Of a stretch of 64,000 nt of DNA, positions 9,755-20,789 are shown piece by piece; position 1 is the first letter of the stretch; each line of letters begins with the position of its first letter. The translations under genes were made by a program, and so were the position numbers. The stretch spans positions 62,001 through 126,000 of the forward strand of contig CAJYJO010000003.1 in assembly GCA_913774845.1 (NCBI GenBank). Direction: 5' to 3'. The notes below the pieces were generated by a model. It saw only the letters and a list, made by a program, of their open reading frames with translations. It had not been told where the DNA came from and ran no database searches. This stretch comes from an uncultured Microbacterium sp. (GTDB lineage Bacteria; Actinomycetota; Actinomycetes; Actinomycetales; Microbacteriaceae).

Positions 9755-10573
9755 TCAGCGCGGCAGGTCGATGGCGCCGGTCTGCACCAGCTGCACGTCG
9801 CGCACCTCGCGGCCCATGAGCCGGTGCGCCAGGTGGAGAAAGTCGTCGGCCGACGAGCCCGTGGCTTCGTAGCGGTGCCGGGGTGTGGCATCCGGTCCCG
9901 CCAGCAGGTCACGCGAGACGAGCTGACGGTAGACGTCTTTCGCGGTCTCGCTGTCGCTCGAGACGAGGCTGACGTCGGGGCCCATCACATAGCTGATCGC
10001 GCCCTCGAGGAACGGGTAGTGCGTGCAGCCGAGCACGAGCGTGTCGACGCCGGCGTGCCGCAGCGGTGCGAGGTACTGCTCCGCGGTGGCGAGTACCTCG
10101 GGCGAGTCGGTGACGCCGGCCTCGACGAACTCGACGAAGCGCGGGCACGCCTCGGCGAAGACCGTGAGGCGCTCGTTGACCTCGAGCATGTCCTGATAGG
10201 CGCGCGAGCCGATCGTGCCGACCGTGCCGATCACGCCGATGCGGCCGTTGCGGGTGGTCGACATGGCGGTGCGCACGGCGGGGCCGATGACCTCGACGAC
10301 GGGCACGTCGTAGCGCTCGCGCGCATCGCGCAGCATCGCCGCGGAGGCGGTGTTGCACGCGATCACGAGCATCTTGACGCCCTGCTCGACGAGGGTGTCG
10401 AGCACCTCGAGCGAGTACTTGCGGACGTCGGCGATGGGCTTCGGGCCGTAGGGCGAGCGAGCGGTGTCGCCGATGTAGAGGATCGATTCGCGCGGGAGCT
10501 GCCGGGAGACGGCCCGTGCGACGGTGAGTCCGCCGACCCCTGAGTCGAAGATCCCGATCGGCGCGTCGTCCAT
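9755..10573 (-). CDS. murI: Glutamate racemase
   Basis: The 272-residue enzyme interconverts L- and D-glutamate for peptidoglycan. Both catalytic cysteines are visible, in [10 protein letters not shown] and [15 protein letters not shown], together with the N-terminal [16 protein letters not shown] and [13 protein letters not shown] chose the ATG at 10573 because [10 protein letters not shown] follows it as in all homologues. It is first of the murI-rph-rdgB set. A TAGGCT box 8 nt upstream suggests a very short or absent leader. Confidence 0.97.
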   Translation of the reverse strand: MDDAPIGIFDSGVGGLTVARAVSRQLPRESILYIGDTARSPYGPKPIADVRKYSLEVLDTLVEQGVKMLVIACNTASAAMLRDARERYDVPVVEVIGPAVRTAMSTTRNGRIGVIGTVGTIGSRAYQDMLEVNERLTVFAEACPRFVEFVEAGVTDSPEVLATAEQYLAPLRHAGVDTLVLGCTHYPFLEGAISYVMGPDVSLVSSDSETAKDVYRQLVSRDLLAGPDATPRHRYEATGSSADDFLHLAHRLMGREVRDVQLVQTGAIDLPR

Positions 10574-10581
10574 AGGGGTCC

Positions 10582-10587
10582 AGCCTA
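10582..10587 (-). promoter_or_regulatory. Candidate -10 box (TAGGCT) for murI
   Basis: TAGGCT on the minus strand ends 8 nt before the murI ATG, consistent with a leaderless or near-leaderless mRNA. Confidence 0.45.
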
Positions 10588-10693
10588 ACGGGCGGCGCCG
10601 GGACGGTCGGGTCCCCGGTGGAGGGGTTGCCGGACTCCGGAGAAATGACGCACAGCGTTGCCTTTCGGGCCGTCTGGGGGCCGCTCGGCTCAA

Positions 10694-10876
10694 AACTCAG
10701 GAGTTCCGCGGGCCAGGGCGGAGGTGCGGGCGCGGCGGGCGGGGCGGCGGCGCGGGCAGGGCGCGGCGCGCGTTGACCCGGAACCCGAGTGGCCCGCGCC
10801 GAACTCCTGAGAAACACGACGGTCGGCCGTCCCTCGGCATCCATGCCCGACTGGCGGCCCGAGAACTCAGGAGTTC
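10694..10876. repeat. Three copies of a palindromic AACTCAGGAGTT repeat
   Basis: AACTCAGGAGTT at 10694-10705 and GAACTCAGGAGTTC at 10863-10876 are near-perfect palindromes. An inverted partial copy, AACTCCTGAG, lies at 10802-10811. The flanks also match in inverted orientation: the first copy is followed by CCGCGGGCC and the second is preceded by GGCCCGCGCCG. The set resembles a small REP/BIME-like intergenic repeat cluster. Confidence 0.6.
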
Positions 10877-10926
10877 GGTGGGTGTCAAGAGCGCGAGGGC
10901 GCACGGGACGACCCGCGCCCCCGCAA

Positions 10927-10932
10927 TAGGCT
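10927..10932 (+). promoter_or_regulatory. Candidate -10 box (TAGGCT) of a leaderless promoter for pncB
   Basis: TAGGCT lies exactly 6 nt before the pncB ATG at 10939, and no Shine-Dalgarno sequence is present. Confidence 0.5.
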
Positions 10933-10938
10933 GGCGCC

Positions 10939-12267
10939 ATGAGCCGCAGCACCGCCCTGCACACCGACCGTTACGAACTCACCATGCTCGACGCGGCGCT
11001 CCGCGACGGCACGGCGAACCGCCGCTGCGTGTTCGAGGTGTTCGGGCGTCGGTTGTCGGGTGGGCGTCGGTTCGGCGTGGTCGCCGGCACGGGGCGGCTG
11101 CTCGAGGCGATCCGCGACTTCCGCTTCGGCGACGACGAGCTGCGCTATCTCCGCGACAACCGGGTGGTGGATGCCACGACCCTCGACTTCCTCGCCGATT
11201 ACCGCTTCACGGGCTCGGTGACCGGGTACCGGGAAGGGGAGATCTACTTCCCCGGCTCGCCTCTGCTGACCATCGAGGGCACGTTCGCCGAGGCCGTCCT
11301 GCTCGAGACGCTCGCGCTCAGCATCCTGAACTACGACTCGGCCGTCGCGACCGCCGCCGCGCGTATGAGCGTCGCCGCGGGCGAACGTCCCCTGGCCGAG
11401 ATGGGCTCTCGTCGGGCGAGCGAGGACGCGGCCGTCGCCGCCGCGCGCGCGGCGTACATCGCCGGGTTCTCGGCGACGAGCAACCTCGAGGCCGGCCGCC
11501 GGTGGGGCGTGCCGACGATGGGCACGGCCGCCCACGCCTGGACGCTGCTGCACGACACCGAGGAGGACGCTTTCCGCTCGCAGATCGACGCCCTCGGCAG
11601 CGGCACGACGCTGCTCATCGACACGTACGACATCACCGAGGGGGTCCGCACGGCGGTCCGCGTCGCCGGCACCGAGCTGGGCGGTGTGCGCATCGACTCG
11701 GGCGATCTGCCGATCGTCGCGGGCGAGGTGCGCGCGCTCCTCGACGAGCTCGGCGCCACGGGCACCCGCATCACGGTCACGAGCGACCTCGACGAGTACG
11801 CCCTCGCGGCGCTCGCGGCCTCACCCGTCGACAGCTACGGCGTCGGCACGTCGGTGGCCACCGGTTCGGGCGTACCGACCGCCGGGCTCGTCTTCAAGCT
11901 CGTCGCACGCGAGGCGGCCGACGGTTCGTGGGTCGGGGTCGCCAAAGCGTCGGCGCAGAAGGCCTCGCACGGTGGTCGAAAGGCGGCGTTCCGCACCCTC
12001 GACGCCGGGACGGCCACGAGCGAGCTGATCATCGTCAGCGACGGCTTCGAGGAGTTGTCGACCGCGGCCGAGCACCCCGATGCCCGCGCCCTGCAGACGA
12101 CCCTCATGCAGGGCGGAGAAGCGGATGCCGGTGCCCTCGGCTCGGACGGCGTGCAGGCCGCTCGGGCCCACCACGAGCGTGTGCGCGAGGAGCTGCCCGT
12201 GCGCGCCCTCGCGCTGAGCAAGGCCGACCCGGCTCTGCCGACGGACTACCGCGAATCCACCGCGTGA
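10939..12267 (+). CDS. pncB: Nicotinate phosphoribosyltransferase
   Basis: The 442-residue enzyme makes nicotinate mononucleotide from nicotinate and PRPP, the entry step of NAD salvage. Visible family features are LHTDRYELTMLDAALRDG at the N-terminus, FEVFGRRLSGGRRFGV, GTAAHAWTLLHD with the histidine of the phosphorylation site, and VRIDSGDLP in the phosphate-binding barrel. Length is normal. It stands alone, divergent from murI. Confidence 0.95.
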   Translation: MSRSTALHTDRYELTMLDAALRDGTANRRCVFEVFGRRLSGGRRFGVVAGTGRLLEAIRDFRFGDDELRYLRDNRVVDATTLDFLADYRFTGSVTGYREGEIYFPGSPLLTIEGTFAEAVLLETLALSILNYDSAVATAAARMSVAAGERPLAEMGSRRASEDAAVAAARAAYIAGFSATSNLEAGRRWGVPTMGTAAHAWTLLHDTEEDAFRSQIDALGSGTTLLIDTYDITEGVRTAVRVAGTELGGVRIDSGDLPIVAGEVRALLDELGATGTRITVTSDLDEYALAALAASPVDSYGVGTSVATGSGVPTAGLVFKLVAREAADGSWVGVAKASAQKASHGGRKAAFRTLDAGTATSELIIVSDGFEELSTAAEHPDARALQTTLMQGGEADAGALGSDGVQAARAHHERVREELPVRALALSKADPALPTDYRESTA

Positions 12268-12270
12268 GTC

Positions 12271-12301
12271 GCCGCGGCCGGGGCCGCGGCCGGGGCCGCG
12301 A
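12271..12301. repeat. GC-rich 12-bp tandem repeat between convergent genes
   Basis: GCCGCGGCCGGG is repeated about 2.5 times. It lies between the convergent pncB and DUF3039 genes and can form strong G/C hairpins in both strands, so it may act as a terminator, although there is no T-tract. Confidence 0.5.
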
Positions 12302-12309
12302 CGGGAAGG

Positions 12310-12576
12310 TCAGTTGACGAGGGACTCGTAGATCTCTTTGCACTGGGGGCAGACGGGGAACTTCTCGGGGTCGCGCCCCGGGGTCCACTTCTTGCCGCAC
12401 AGGGCGCGCACCGGCTTGCCGCTGAGGGCGGACTCGAGGATCTTGTCCTTCTTCACGTAATGGGAGAAGCGCTCATGATCACCGGGCTCGATGTTCTCTT
12501 CGCGGATGAGCTCTTCGAGCTCACGATCCAGGGTCGCGAGACCCCCGCTGTCAGGACTGTCGAGAGGCGTGCTCAT
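12310..12576 (-). CDS. DUF3039 family protein
   Basis: The 88-residue protein of unknown function matches the actinobacterial DUF3039 family. It has an acidic helical N-terminal half, HYVKKDKILESALSGKPVRALCGKKW, and a C-terminal CPQC. The cysteines (CGKKW and CPQC) look like a small zinc-binding site. A TACACT hexamer 8 nt before the ATG is a candidate -10 box. Confidence 0.88.
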   Translation of the reverse strand: MSTPLDSPDSGGLATLDRELEELIREENIEPGDHERFSHYVKKDKILESALSGKPVRALCGKKWTPGRDPEKFPVCPQCKEIYESLVN

Positions 12577-12584
12577 GGAGAGCC

Positions 12585-12590
12585 AGTGTA
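12585..12590 (-). promoter_or_regulatory. Candidate -10 box (TACACT) for the DUF3039 gene
   Basis: TACACT on the minus strand ends 8 nt before the start codon, in the same near-leaderless arrangement as the other TA-box sites in the window. Confidence 0.4.
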
Positions 12591-12627
12591 GCCGCGGACC
12601 GCGCCCACGGCTCGGGGAGGCCGACGA

Positions 12628-14168
12628 TCAGGTCGCTTCCGCGAACTCCATGAGGCGGGTTCCGCGCCTCTCGAACAGCAGCGCGCCGATCGCCACACCG
12701 ACCACGAGCACGAACAGTCCGGCCCCGATTCCCACCCACATCGCGAACATCGAGTCGATGGCGGTGCCGTCGATCGCCTGCCAGGTCAGCAGGATCGAGG
12801 GCAGCGCCGCGAGGATCGCGCCGGCCATCACCAGAGCCTGCGCGACGACCCCGCCGGAGCCGGTGCGCTGAGGCTGCTGGAACGGGCTGTCTCCTGGGCG
12901 CGAGACCGCATAGGGCGCGACGACCGACGAGATGCTCGAGAGCCCCAGCCCCGCGAGGAACAGCGCCGCGCACACGCCGATCATCGCCGGGAAGATCGCC
13001 CATCGCCCGTGGGTGACGATCGCGAGCGGCAGGCTCACGGCGAGGATCGGGATGCCGATGAGCAGCACGGGGATGAGACGACCGATGCGGTCGGGAGCAC
13101 CGCGCATGCCGCTGGCGATGTGCATCCACAGAGCGGTGGAGTCGTAGGCCAGGTCGTTGTGCGGCAGCCAGCCGAAGAACAGGGCCATGATCGGCACCGG
13201 CAGCAGGATGGCGAGTTCGAGCGGCACGCCGGCCACGAGCAGCGGCACGATCGACACGACCGCGGCGATCGGCACGATCACGACGTTGACGATGTAGCGC
13301 CGGTCGCGCAGCCAGTACGACAGGCTGCGGGCGGCGACCGCTCCCCCGGGCGTACCCGGTAGCAGCGCGAACCAGCCGAGTCCGCCGCGCTCGCGCACCG
13401 CGACGGGGCGGCGGGTGGTGGTGAGCAGGATCTCGACGAGCGCGAACCAGGCGAAAGCGAGCGCCGCGACGGTCGCGACCGCCACCACGACGCTTCCCAC
13501 GGCTGCCCCGGCGCTCGGCGCGAGGGCGATGCCCCACGCCGCACCGATGGGCGTCCACGCGAGGATCTCGGCCGCAGATGCGAGCTGCGACGGCACGGCG
13601 CCGCGCCATTCGAGCGAGCCGAGGAACACCCCGACGGGAACGACGACGACGAGCACCGTGACCAGGTACACGCCCATGAGTTCGCGCGATTGCCGGGGCG
13701 GGCGCTGCACGAGCGCGCCGAGCGCCATGCTCACGCGCGCGAACAGCACGCACGTGGCCAGCCCCAGGACGATGGATGCCACGCTCCCGAGGATCGAGGC
13801 TCCGTGGGCGCCCCACGCGACGGCGAGACTGATGGCGAGCGCGAGCACGACCAGCACCGGAACGCTGAGGAAGCCCGCGAGGATCAGGGCCCCGGCGAGG
13901 GGCCGGGGCTCGGACCCGACGACGGCGAAACGGCGCGGGTCGAGCGGGTCGACGGACCCGGTGACGGGCGGAGCGACGACGAAGCCGAGGGTGACCGCGG
14001 ATCCGGCGAGAACGGTGACGACAGCCGTGGTGAGGCGATCGGCATCCGCGAGGCCGGCCGCGCTGATCACGGCGACGACGGTCGCGGCGACGAGCACCAC
14101 GACGCCGATCGCGCGGCGGATCACGTCGCGTCGGTCGCCCCGCAAGGCGCCGACCATCATGGCCAGTC

Positions 14169-14193
<25 letters not shown>
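12628..14193 (-). CDS. ABC exporter membrane (permease) subunit
   Basis: The 521-residue protein has about 12 hydrophobic segments spread over its whole length, including VIRRAIGVVVLVAATVVAVISAAG and ALILAGFLSVPVLVVLALAI. Cytosolic loops contain SRELMG and LSYWLRDRRYI. It is the partner of the ABC ATPase encoded directly upstream, whose last 25 nt it overlaps. I chose the GTG at 14193 because GGAGGG sits 6 nt before it; the ATG at 14160 has no ribosome binding site. It resembles large actinobacterial permeases of unknown substrate. Confidence 0.85.
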
Positions 14194-16364
<2,171 letters not shown>

Positions 16365-16505
16365 CGCTCCAAACTACCAATCCCCTCCGACACTCCCCGA
16401 CGGGGTGGACGCCGAGTCGCACGTGCGTCACGTGCTCCGGCGTCCCCGATCCGCCGTGCCGTCAAGACTCCGCTCACGCCCAGGCACGCGCGAAAAGATG
16501 TGCAC

Positions 16506-17453
16506 ATGGCTGAGAAGGTGCATCGCATCCATTCCCTGTCCGACGACGCCCCGTGGAAGGGCGGATTGCCGCCCGTCGGCTCCGACGAGCACCCCCGCGC
16601 GATCCGCATGCTCGACCGGGTGCTCTCGGTGCAGCGGCCGGTCGTGCTCGCCCACCTTCGCAGCGTCCGCCTGCGGCATCCGGATGCCACGGTCCCCGAC
16701 ATCCTGAAGATCCTCGAGCGGCGCTACCTCGCGGCTGTCACCACGGGAGGCGCGGCTGTCGGGGCCACCGCCGTGGTGCCGGGCATCGGCACGGGCGTGA
16801 CGCTCGCGCTGAGCGGGGCCGAGACGCTCGGCTTCCTCGAGGCGACCGCGCTCTACGCGCAGTCGGTCGCGGAGGTGCACGGCGTCGTCGTCGACGACCC
16901 CGACCGTGCCCGCGCCCTCGTGCTCGCGCTCATGCTCGGCAAGGAGGGCGTGGATCTCGTCTCGCAGCTCGCCGCGCAGGCGGCCGGTCGCGGCGTCTCG
17001 CGGCAGGGCTACTGGGGCGAGATGGTCACGAAGACCCTCCCCCGCGCAGCCGTCGGCCCGCTGCTCGATCGGCTCAAGACCACGTTCGTCCGTCAGTTCG
17101 CCACGCGCGGCGGGGCGTCGTGGATCGGCAAGGCGCTCCCGTTCGGCGTGGGCGCGGTCGTGGGCGGCACGGGGAACCACATCCTGGGACGCCGCGTGCT
17201 GGTCAACGCGCGTCGGGCCTTCGGAGCGCCGCCCGCCGCCCTCCCGCCCGATCTCGAGCCGCGTCCCGGCACCGGACGCCTCGAGCACACGGCTCTCGAC
17301 GGGGTCCGCCGCGCCGGCACCGCGATCGCCGACGCCGTGGGTTCGGCGGGTCGACGCACCGGATCGGCTGCGCGCAAGGCGCTCCCCCGCCGCCGCCGCG
17401 AAGACGGCGATCACGCCGACGGTGACGCGGACGGCGCCGGCTCGGCATCCTGA
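16506..17453 (+). CDS. EcsC-like membrane-associated protein of unknown function
   Basis: The 315-residue protein has a glycine-rich hydrophobic segment near residues 80-108 (VTTGGAAVGATAVVPGIGTGVTLALSG) and another near 205-225 (IGKALPFGVGAVVGGTGN), ending in a basic, probably cytosolic tail. The GKALPFGVGAVVGGTGNHI part resembles the EcsC family, whose function is poorly known; this match is by eye only. I prefer the ATG at 16506 over a GTG two codons earlier. It diverges from the ABC exporter genes. Confidence 0.7.
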   Translation: MAEKVHRIHSLSDDAPWKGGLPPVGSDEHPRAIRMLDRVLSVQRPVVLAHLRSVRLRHPDATVPDILKILERRYLAAVTTGGAAVGATAVVPGIGTGVTLALSGAETLGFLEATALYAQSVAEVHGVVVDDPDRARALVLALMLGKEGVDLVSQLAAQAAGRGVSRQGYWGEMVTKTLPRAAVGPLLDRLKTTFVRQFATRGGASWIGKALPFGVGAVVGGTGNHILGRRVLVNARRAFGAPPAALPPDLEPRPGTGRLEHTALDGVRRAGTAIADAVGSAGRRTGSAARKALPRRRREDGDHADGDADGAGSAS

Positions 17454-17512
17454 CCCTTTCTCACCCGTACACCCCCGCGCGCAAGTCCCGCGCGACGCCG
17501 AGATGAGCGCGT

Positions 17513-17518
17513 TAGCCT
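17513..17518 (+). promoter_or_regulatory. Candidate -10 box (TAGCCT) of a leaderless promoter for maltokinase
   Basis: TAGCCT lies 6 nt before the ATG at 17525, with no Shine-Dalgarno sequence between. Confidence 0.5.
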
Positions 17519-17524
17519 CGCGGC

Positions 17525-18862
17525 ATGGGCGACCTCCTCGATCTCCTCGCGGTGTGGATGCCGCGTCAGCGCTGGTACGGCACCAAGGGCCGTGACCCCC
17601 GACTCCGCATCGTGGCCGACTGGGCCGTCGAGGCGGCCGACGCGCGCGTGCTGCTCGTGCACGACGACGCCGCTCAACCGCCGGTCGTCTACCAGGTGCC
17701 GGTCGTGCGGCGTCCGGAAGGCTCGGTCCCACCGGGCAGCCTCATCGGCGCCGCCGACGAGAACGACGTGTGGGCGGATGCCACCACCGACCCCGCCTTC
17801 ACCGATGCGCTGTACGGGTGGGTGACCGTCGGGGGCGAAGTAGGGGGTGAAGAGGGCGGGTTCCTCGGTATCGCCCTCGCGGCCCCCCGCGAGCGCGAGA
17901 TCGCGCCGCGCGCGACCGCGCGTGTCCTGAGCGGCGAGCAGTCGAACACCTCGCTCATCTTCCGGCCCGAGGGCGACGGCATCCCGATCATCTGCAAGCT
18001 CTTCCGGCAGGTGAACACCGGGATCAACCCTGATGTCGAGCTGCAGTCCGCGCTGGCGGCGGGCGGTGCGGCGTTCGTCCCCGTGGCGATCGGCGAGATC
18101 CGCGGACGTTGGAACGCGGCCGACGGCGAGCCGGTCAGCGGGTCGCTCGCTTTCGCGCAGGAGTTCTTCGAGGGCGTCGAAGACGCGTGGCGCGTCGCCC
18201 TCGACGCCGCGGCGACCGGCGAGGACTTCGCCGAGCAGGCCCGCGCGCTCGGGGCGAGCGTCGCCGGCATGCACGTCGCACTCGCCGAGGCGTTCGACAC
18301 GGCCGAGGCCGCGTCGGCCGACCGCTCCGCCGTCGCGGGCGCCTGGCAGCGCCGCCTCGACATCGCCCTGTCGGAGGTGCCCGCTCTCGCGCCCTACGCC
18401 GAGCGCATCCGGCAGGTGTACGCCGACGCGGTGGATGCCGTGTGGCCGCCGCTGCAGCGCGTGCACGGCGACCTGCACCTGGGTCAGGTGCTCTACACAC
18501 CGAACAACGGCTGGGTGCTGCTCGACTTCGAGGGCGAACCCCTGCGACCGATCACCGAGCGCCGGCAGCGCGACGTCGCCGTGCGCGACGTCGCCGGCAT
18601 GCTCCGCTCGTTCGATTACGTCTCGGGCGCGATCGCCAACGACGACAGCGACACCGTGCGCCGGTGGGTCATCGCCGCGCAACAGGCGTTCCTCGACGGC
18701 TACGCCGAGACCGCCGGCATCCCCCGCACCGGCGATGATCTGCTGCTGCAGGCGTTCGAGCTCGACAAGGCCGTCTACGAGACGATCTACGAGACCCGCA
18801 ACCGTCCCGACTGGATCGGGATCCCGCTCGCCGCGATCGGACGGCTGGCGCCGCTCTCGTAG
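17525..18862 (+). CDS. mak: Maltokinase
   Basis: The 445-residue kinase phosphorylates maltose to maltose 1-phosphate, the substrate of GlgE for alpha-glucan synthesis in actinobacteria. The N-terminal cap (WMPRQRWYGTKGRDP) is typical of this family. The kinase core has the aminoglycoside-phosphotransferase-like VHGDLHLGQVL (catalytic Asp near residue 315) and VLLDFEGEP (Mg-binding Asp). Other GlgE-pathway genes are not in the window, and no N-terminal trehalose synthase domain is fused. Confidence 0.92.
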   Translation: MGDLLDLLAVWMPRQRWYGTKGRDPRLRIVADWAVEAADARVLLVHDDAAQPPVVYQVPVVRRPEGSVPPGSLIGAADENDVWADATTDPAFTDALYGWVTVGGEVGGEEGGFLGIALAAPREREIAPRATARVLSGEQSNTSLIFRPEGDGIPIICKLFRQVNTGINPDVELQSALAAGGAAFVPVAIGEIRGRWNAADGEPVSGSLAFAQEFFEGVEDAWRVALDAAATGEDFAEQARALGASVAGMHVALAEAFDTAEAASADRSAVAGAWQRRLDIALSEVPALAPYAERIRQVYADAVDAVWPPLQRVHGDLHLGQVLYTPNNGWVLLDFEGEPLRPITERRQRDVAVRDVAGMLRSFDYVSGAIANDDSDTVRRWVIAAQQAFLDGYAETAGIPRTGDDLLLQAFELDKAVYETIYETRNRPDWIGIPLAAIGRLAPLS

Positions 18863-18882
18863 TCGGCGGAGCAGGCCCCGGT

Positions 18883-18966
18883 CCCTTCGACAGGCTCAGG
18901 GACCTCCGCTCCGCACGAGCGGAAGCGAGGCCCGGGCCCTTCGACAGGCTCAGGGACCTCCGCTCC
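18883..18966. repeat. Two copies of a 30-bp repeat containing TTCGACAGGCTCAG
   Basis: The 30-bp unit starting CCCTTCGACAGGCTCAGGGA and ending CCTCCGCTCC occurs at 18883-18912 and 18937-18966, with a 54-bp period. CCCT...AGGG flanks make short hairpins. The TTCGACAGGCTCAG core recurs near 58.1 and 58.3 kb. It lies just after maltokinase, before the terminator. Confidence 0.85.
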
Positions 18967-18993
18967 GGATGAACGCGAGGGGTCCGCGGGGCA

Positions 18994-19036
18994 CGACGAA
19001 GCGCCACCCCGCGGGCAGCGGGATGGCGCTTCGTCG
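18994..19036. terminator. Bidirectional terminator hairpin between maltokinase and htrA
   Basis: Arms of 19 nt at 18994-19012 and 19018-19036, with a single mismatch and a 5-nt loop, lie between two convergent genes. There is no strong T-tract, as is common at this GC content. Confidence 0.8.
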
Positions 19037-19048
19037 TCGGTGACCGGG

Positions 19049-20641
19049 TCAGTTCGTGGGCATCGACCCGAGCGTGACCTCGGCGGTCTTGGACTGACCG
19101 TTGCGGAGGAAGGTGACCTCGGCCTTGGCGCCCGCGGCGAGCGCGCGCACCTGGGCGGTGAGGTCGATCGAGTTCGTCACGGGGATGCCGTTGAACTGCG
19201 TGATGACATCGCCCTTCTGCAGACCCGCGGCCTGGGCGGCGCCGCCGCTGACGGCCTCGGCGACGTACGCGCCGGTCGTGGTCGCGCCCTGCTGGGAGGC
19301 GGCATCCTGAACCGAGGCACCGAGCAGACCGTGGGTGGCGGCGCCGTTGTCGATGATCTCCGTCGAGATGCGCTTGGCGACGTCGGACGGGATCGAGAAG
19401 CCGACGCCGATGTTGCCCGACTGTCCGCCCGACGACGATCCGCCGGCGCTCGCGATGGCGACGTTGATGCCGATGAGCTTGCCTTCGTCGTCGACGAGCG
19501 CACCGCCGGAGTTGCCCGGGTTGATCGCCGCGTCGGTCTGGATGACGGCGATCTTGATGGTCTGATTGGACGACTGCGACTGCTGGCCCTGACCGAAGTC
19601 GAAGCGGAAGGGGCTCTCCTGCCCGGGCTCGGTCTGCTGCTGGTCGGAGCCGTCCGAGGGGGCGGCCGACGAGGCGACCTGGATCGAGCGGTTGAGCGCG
19701 CTGACGATACCGGTGGTCACCGTGTTGGGCAGGTCGAGAGGTGCTCCGACCGCGACGGTGGTGTCGCCGACGTTGAGCTTCGACGAGTCCGCCCACTCGA
19801 TCGGCGTCAGGCCCGAGGCGTTGTCGAGCTTGATGACGGCGAGGTCGTAGGTGGGGTCGGTACCGACGACCGTGGCGCCGTAGACCTTGCCGTTGCTGGT
19901 GGTAACGGAGATCTTGGCGTTGCCGGTCTGACCGTCGAGGGTCACCACGTGCGTGTTGGTGAGCACGTAGCCGTCGCTGCTCAGCACGACGCCCGAGCCG
20001 GTGCCGCCGGCGTTGGTGCCGGTGGCGCTGATGGTGACGACGCTCGGCACGACCTTGCTCGCGACGGCGGCGGTGGCGTTGACGTCCTGCGGGTTGTTCA
20101 CCGTGACCGTGGACGGACCGGCGATGCTGGAGGCGTTCGATCCGCCCCACAGGCTGAGGCCCGCATAGGTGCCGCCGAGGCCGGCGCCGCCGCCGACGAG
20201 GGCCGCCGCGACGAGCAGGGCCGCGATGCGCGGCGTCGAGCTCTTCTTGCGGGGCTTGGTGGAGGATGCCGAGTCCGGCAGCGTCAGCGTGGGGTGCGCG
20301 CTCGTGGCGGCGGGGCCGAAGGCGTGGCCGGTCGGCGAGGTGGCGCCGGAGGGCGCCGAGGCGTAGCCGGGGTGGGCGGGCTGTGCGGCTCCCTGCTGCG
20401 GCACGTGCGTGCCGGCGACGGGGGCGGGCCACGCGGCGGCGGCCGCGGCGGGCGAGCGCGTCGGCATGGGCGGCACGTCGGTGCGCGGCGTCGACGTCGC
20501 GGCGCCCTCGTGCGGCGCGGGGACGGTGGGGGTCGAGGAGTCCGGCTGCTGCGGCGACGTGGGGATGGCGCCGTGCGCGGCCGACTCGGTGTTGTGGCTG
20601 TGGTCGTTACCCTCGGGACGGTTGTCCGTGGTGTCGCTCAT
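19049..20641 (-). CDS. Membrane-anchored HtrA/DegP-type serine protease with PDZ domain
   Basis: The 530-residue protein has a Pro/Ala-rich cytosolic N-terminus of about 130 residues, one membrane helix (IAALLVAAALVGGGAGLGG, about 135-155), an extracytoplasmic trypsin-like domain and a C-terminal PDZ domain. The triad is visible: His in VLTNTHVVT (about 230), Asp in YDLAVIKLD (about 268) and Ser in NPGNSGGALV (about 377). The PDZ carries GLQKGDVITQFNGIPV. The family degrades or refolds damaged envelope proteins. I chose the ATG at 20641, with AAGGAG upstream, over a longer frame without a ribosome site. Confidence 0.93.
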   Translation of the reverse strand: MSDTTDNRPEGNDHSHNTESAAHGAIPTSPQQPDSSTPTVPAPHEGAATSTPRTDVPPMPTRSPAAAAAAWPAPVAGTHVPQQGAAQPAHPGYASAPSGATSPTGHAFGPAATSAHPTLTLPDSASSTKPRKKSSTPRIAALLVAAALVGGGAGLGGTYAGLSLWGGSNASSIAGPSTVTVNNPQDVNATAAVASKVVPSVVTISATGTNAGGTGSGVVLSSDGYVLTNTHVVTLDGQTGNAKISVTTSNGKVYGATVVGTDPTYDLAVIKLDNASGLTPIEWADSSKLNVGDTTVAVGAPLDLPNTVTTGIVSALNRSIQVASSAAPSDGSDQQQTEPGQESPFRFDFGQGQQSQSSNQTIKIAVIQTDAAINPGNSGGALVDDEGKLIGINVAIASAGGSSSGGQSGNIGVGFSIPSDVAKRISTEIIDNGAATHGLLGASVQDAASQQGATTTGAYVAEAVSGGAAQAAGLQKGDVITQFNGIPVTNSIDLTAQVRALAAGAKAEVTFLRNGQSKTAEVTLGSMPTN

Positions 20642-20789
20642 GGGATGCTCCTTCTTCCAGGCGCTTCTACGATGACCACGGATCCTGTGGGTCACCTATG
20701 GCAGAAGTGAGCCGCCTCTATGGGTCTAGCAGCAGAACCCCGCGAGGCATTCCCCCCTTGCACAGACGCCCGTGCGGCATCCTGGATCC

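Larger units (their letters stand above)
10574..10938. other. Intergenic region between divergent murI and pncB
   Basis: This stretch of 365 bp holds no convincing gene. It contains candidate leaderless -10 boxes at each end and a set of palindromic AACTCAGGAGTT repeats in the middle (10694-10876). The rest is very GC-rich. Confidence 0.7.

Noticed and set aside
10524-12317. Long plus-strand ORF of 597 codons overlapping murI and pncB
   Set aside because: It is a shadow frame of pncB: Arg/Pro-rich composition, no motifs, while pncB in another frame has complete family signatures.
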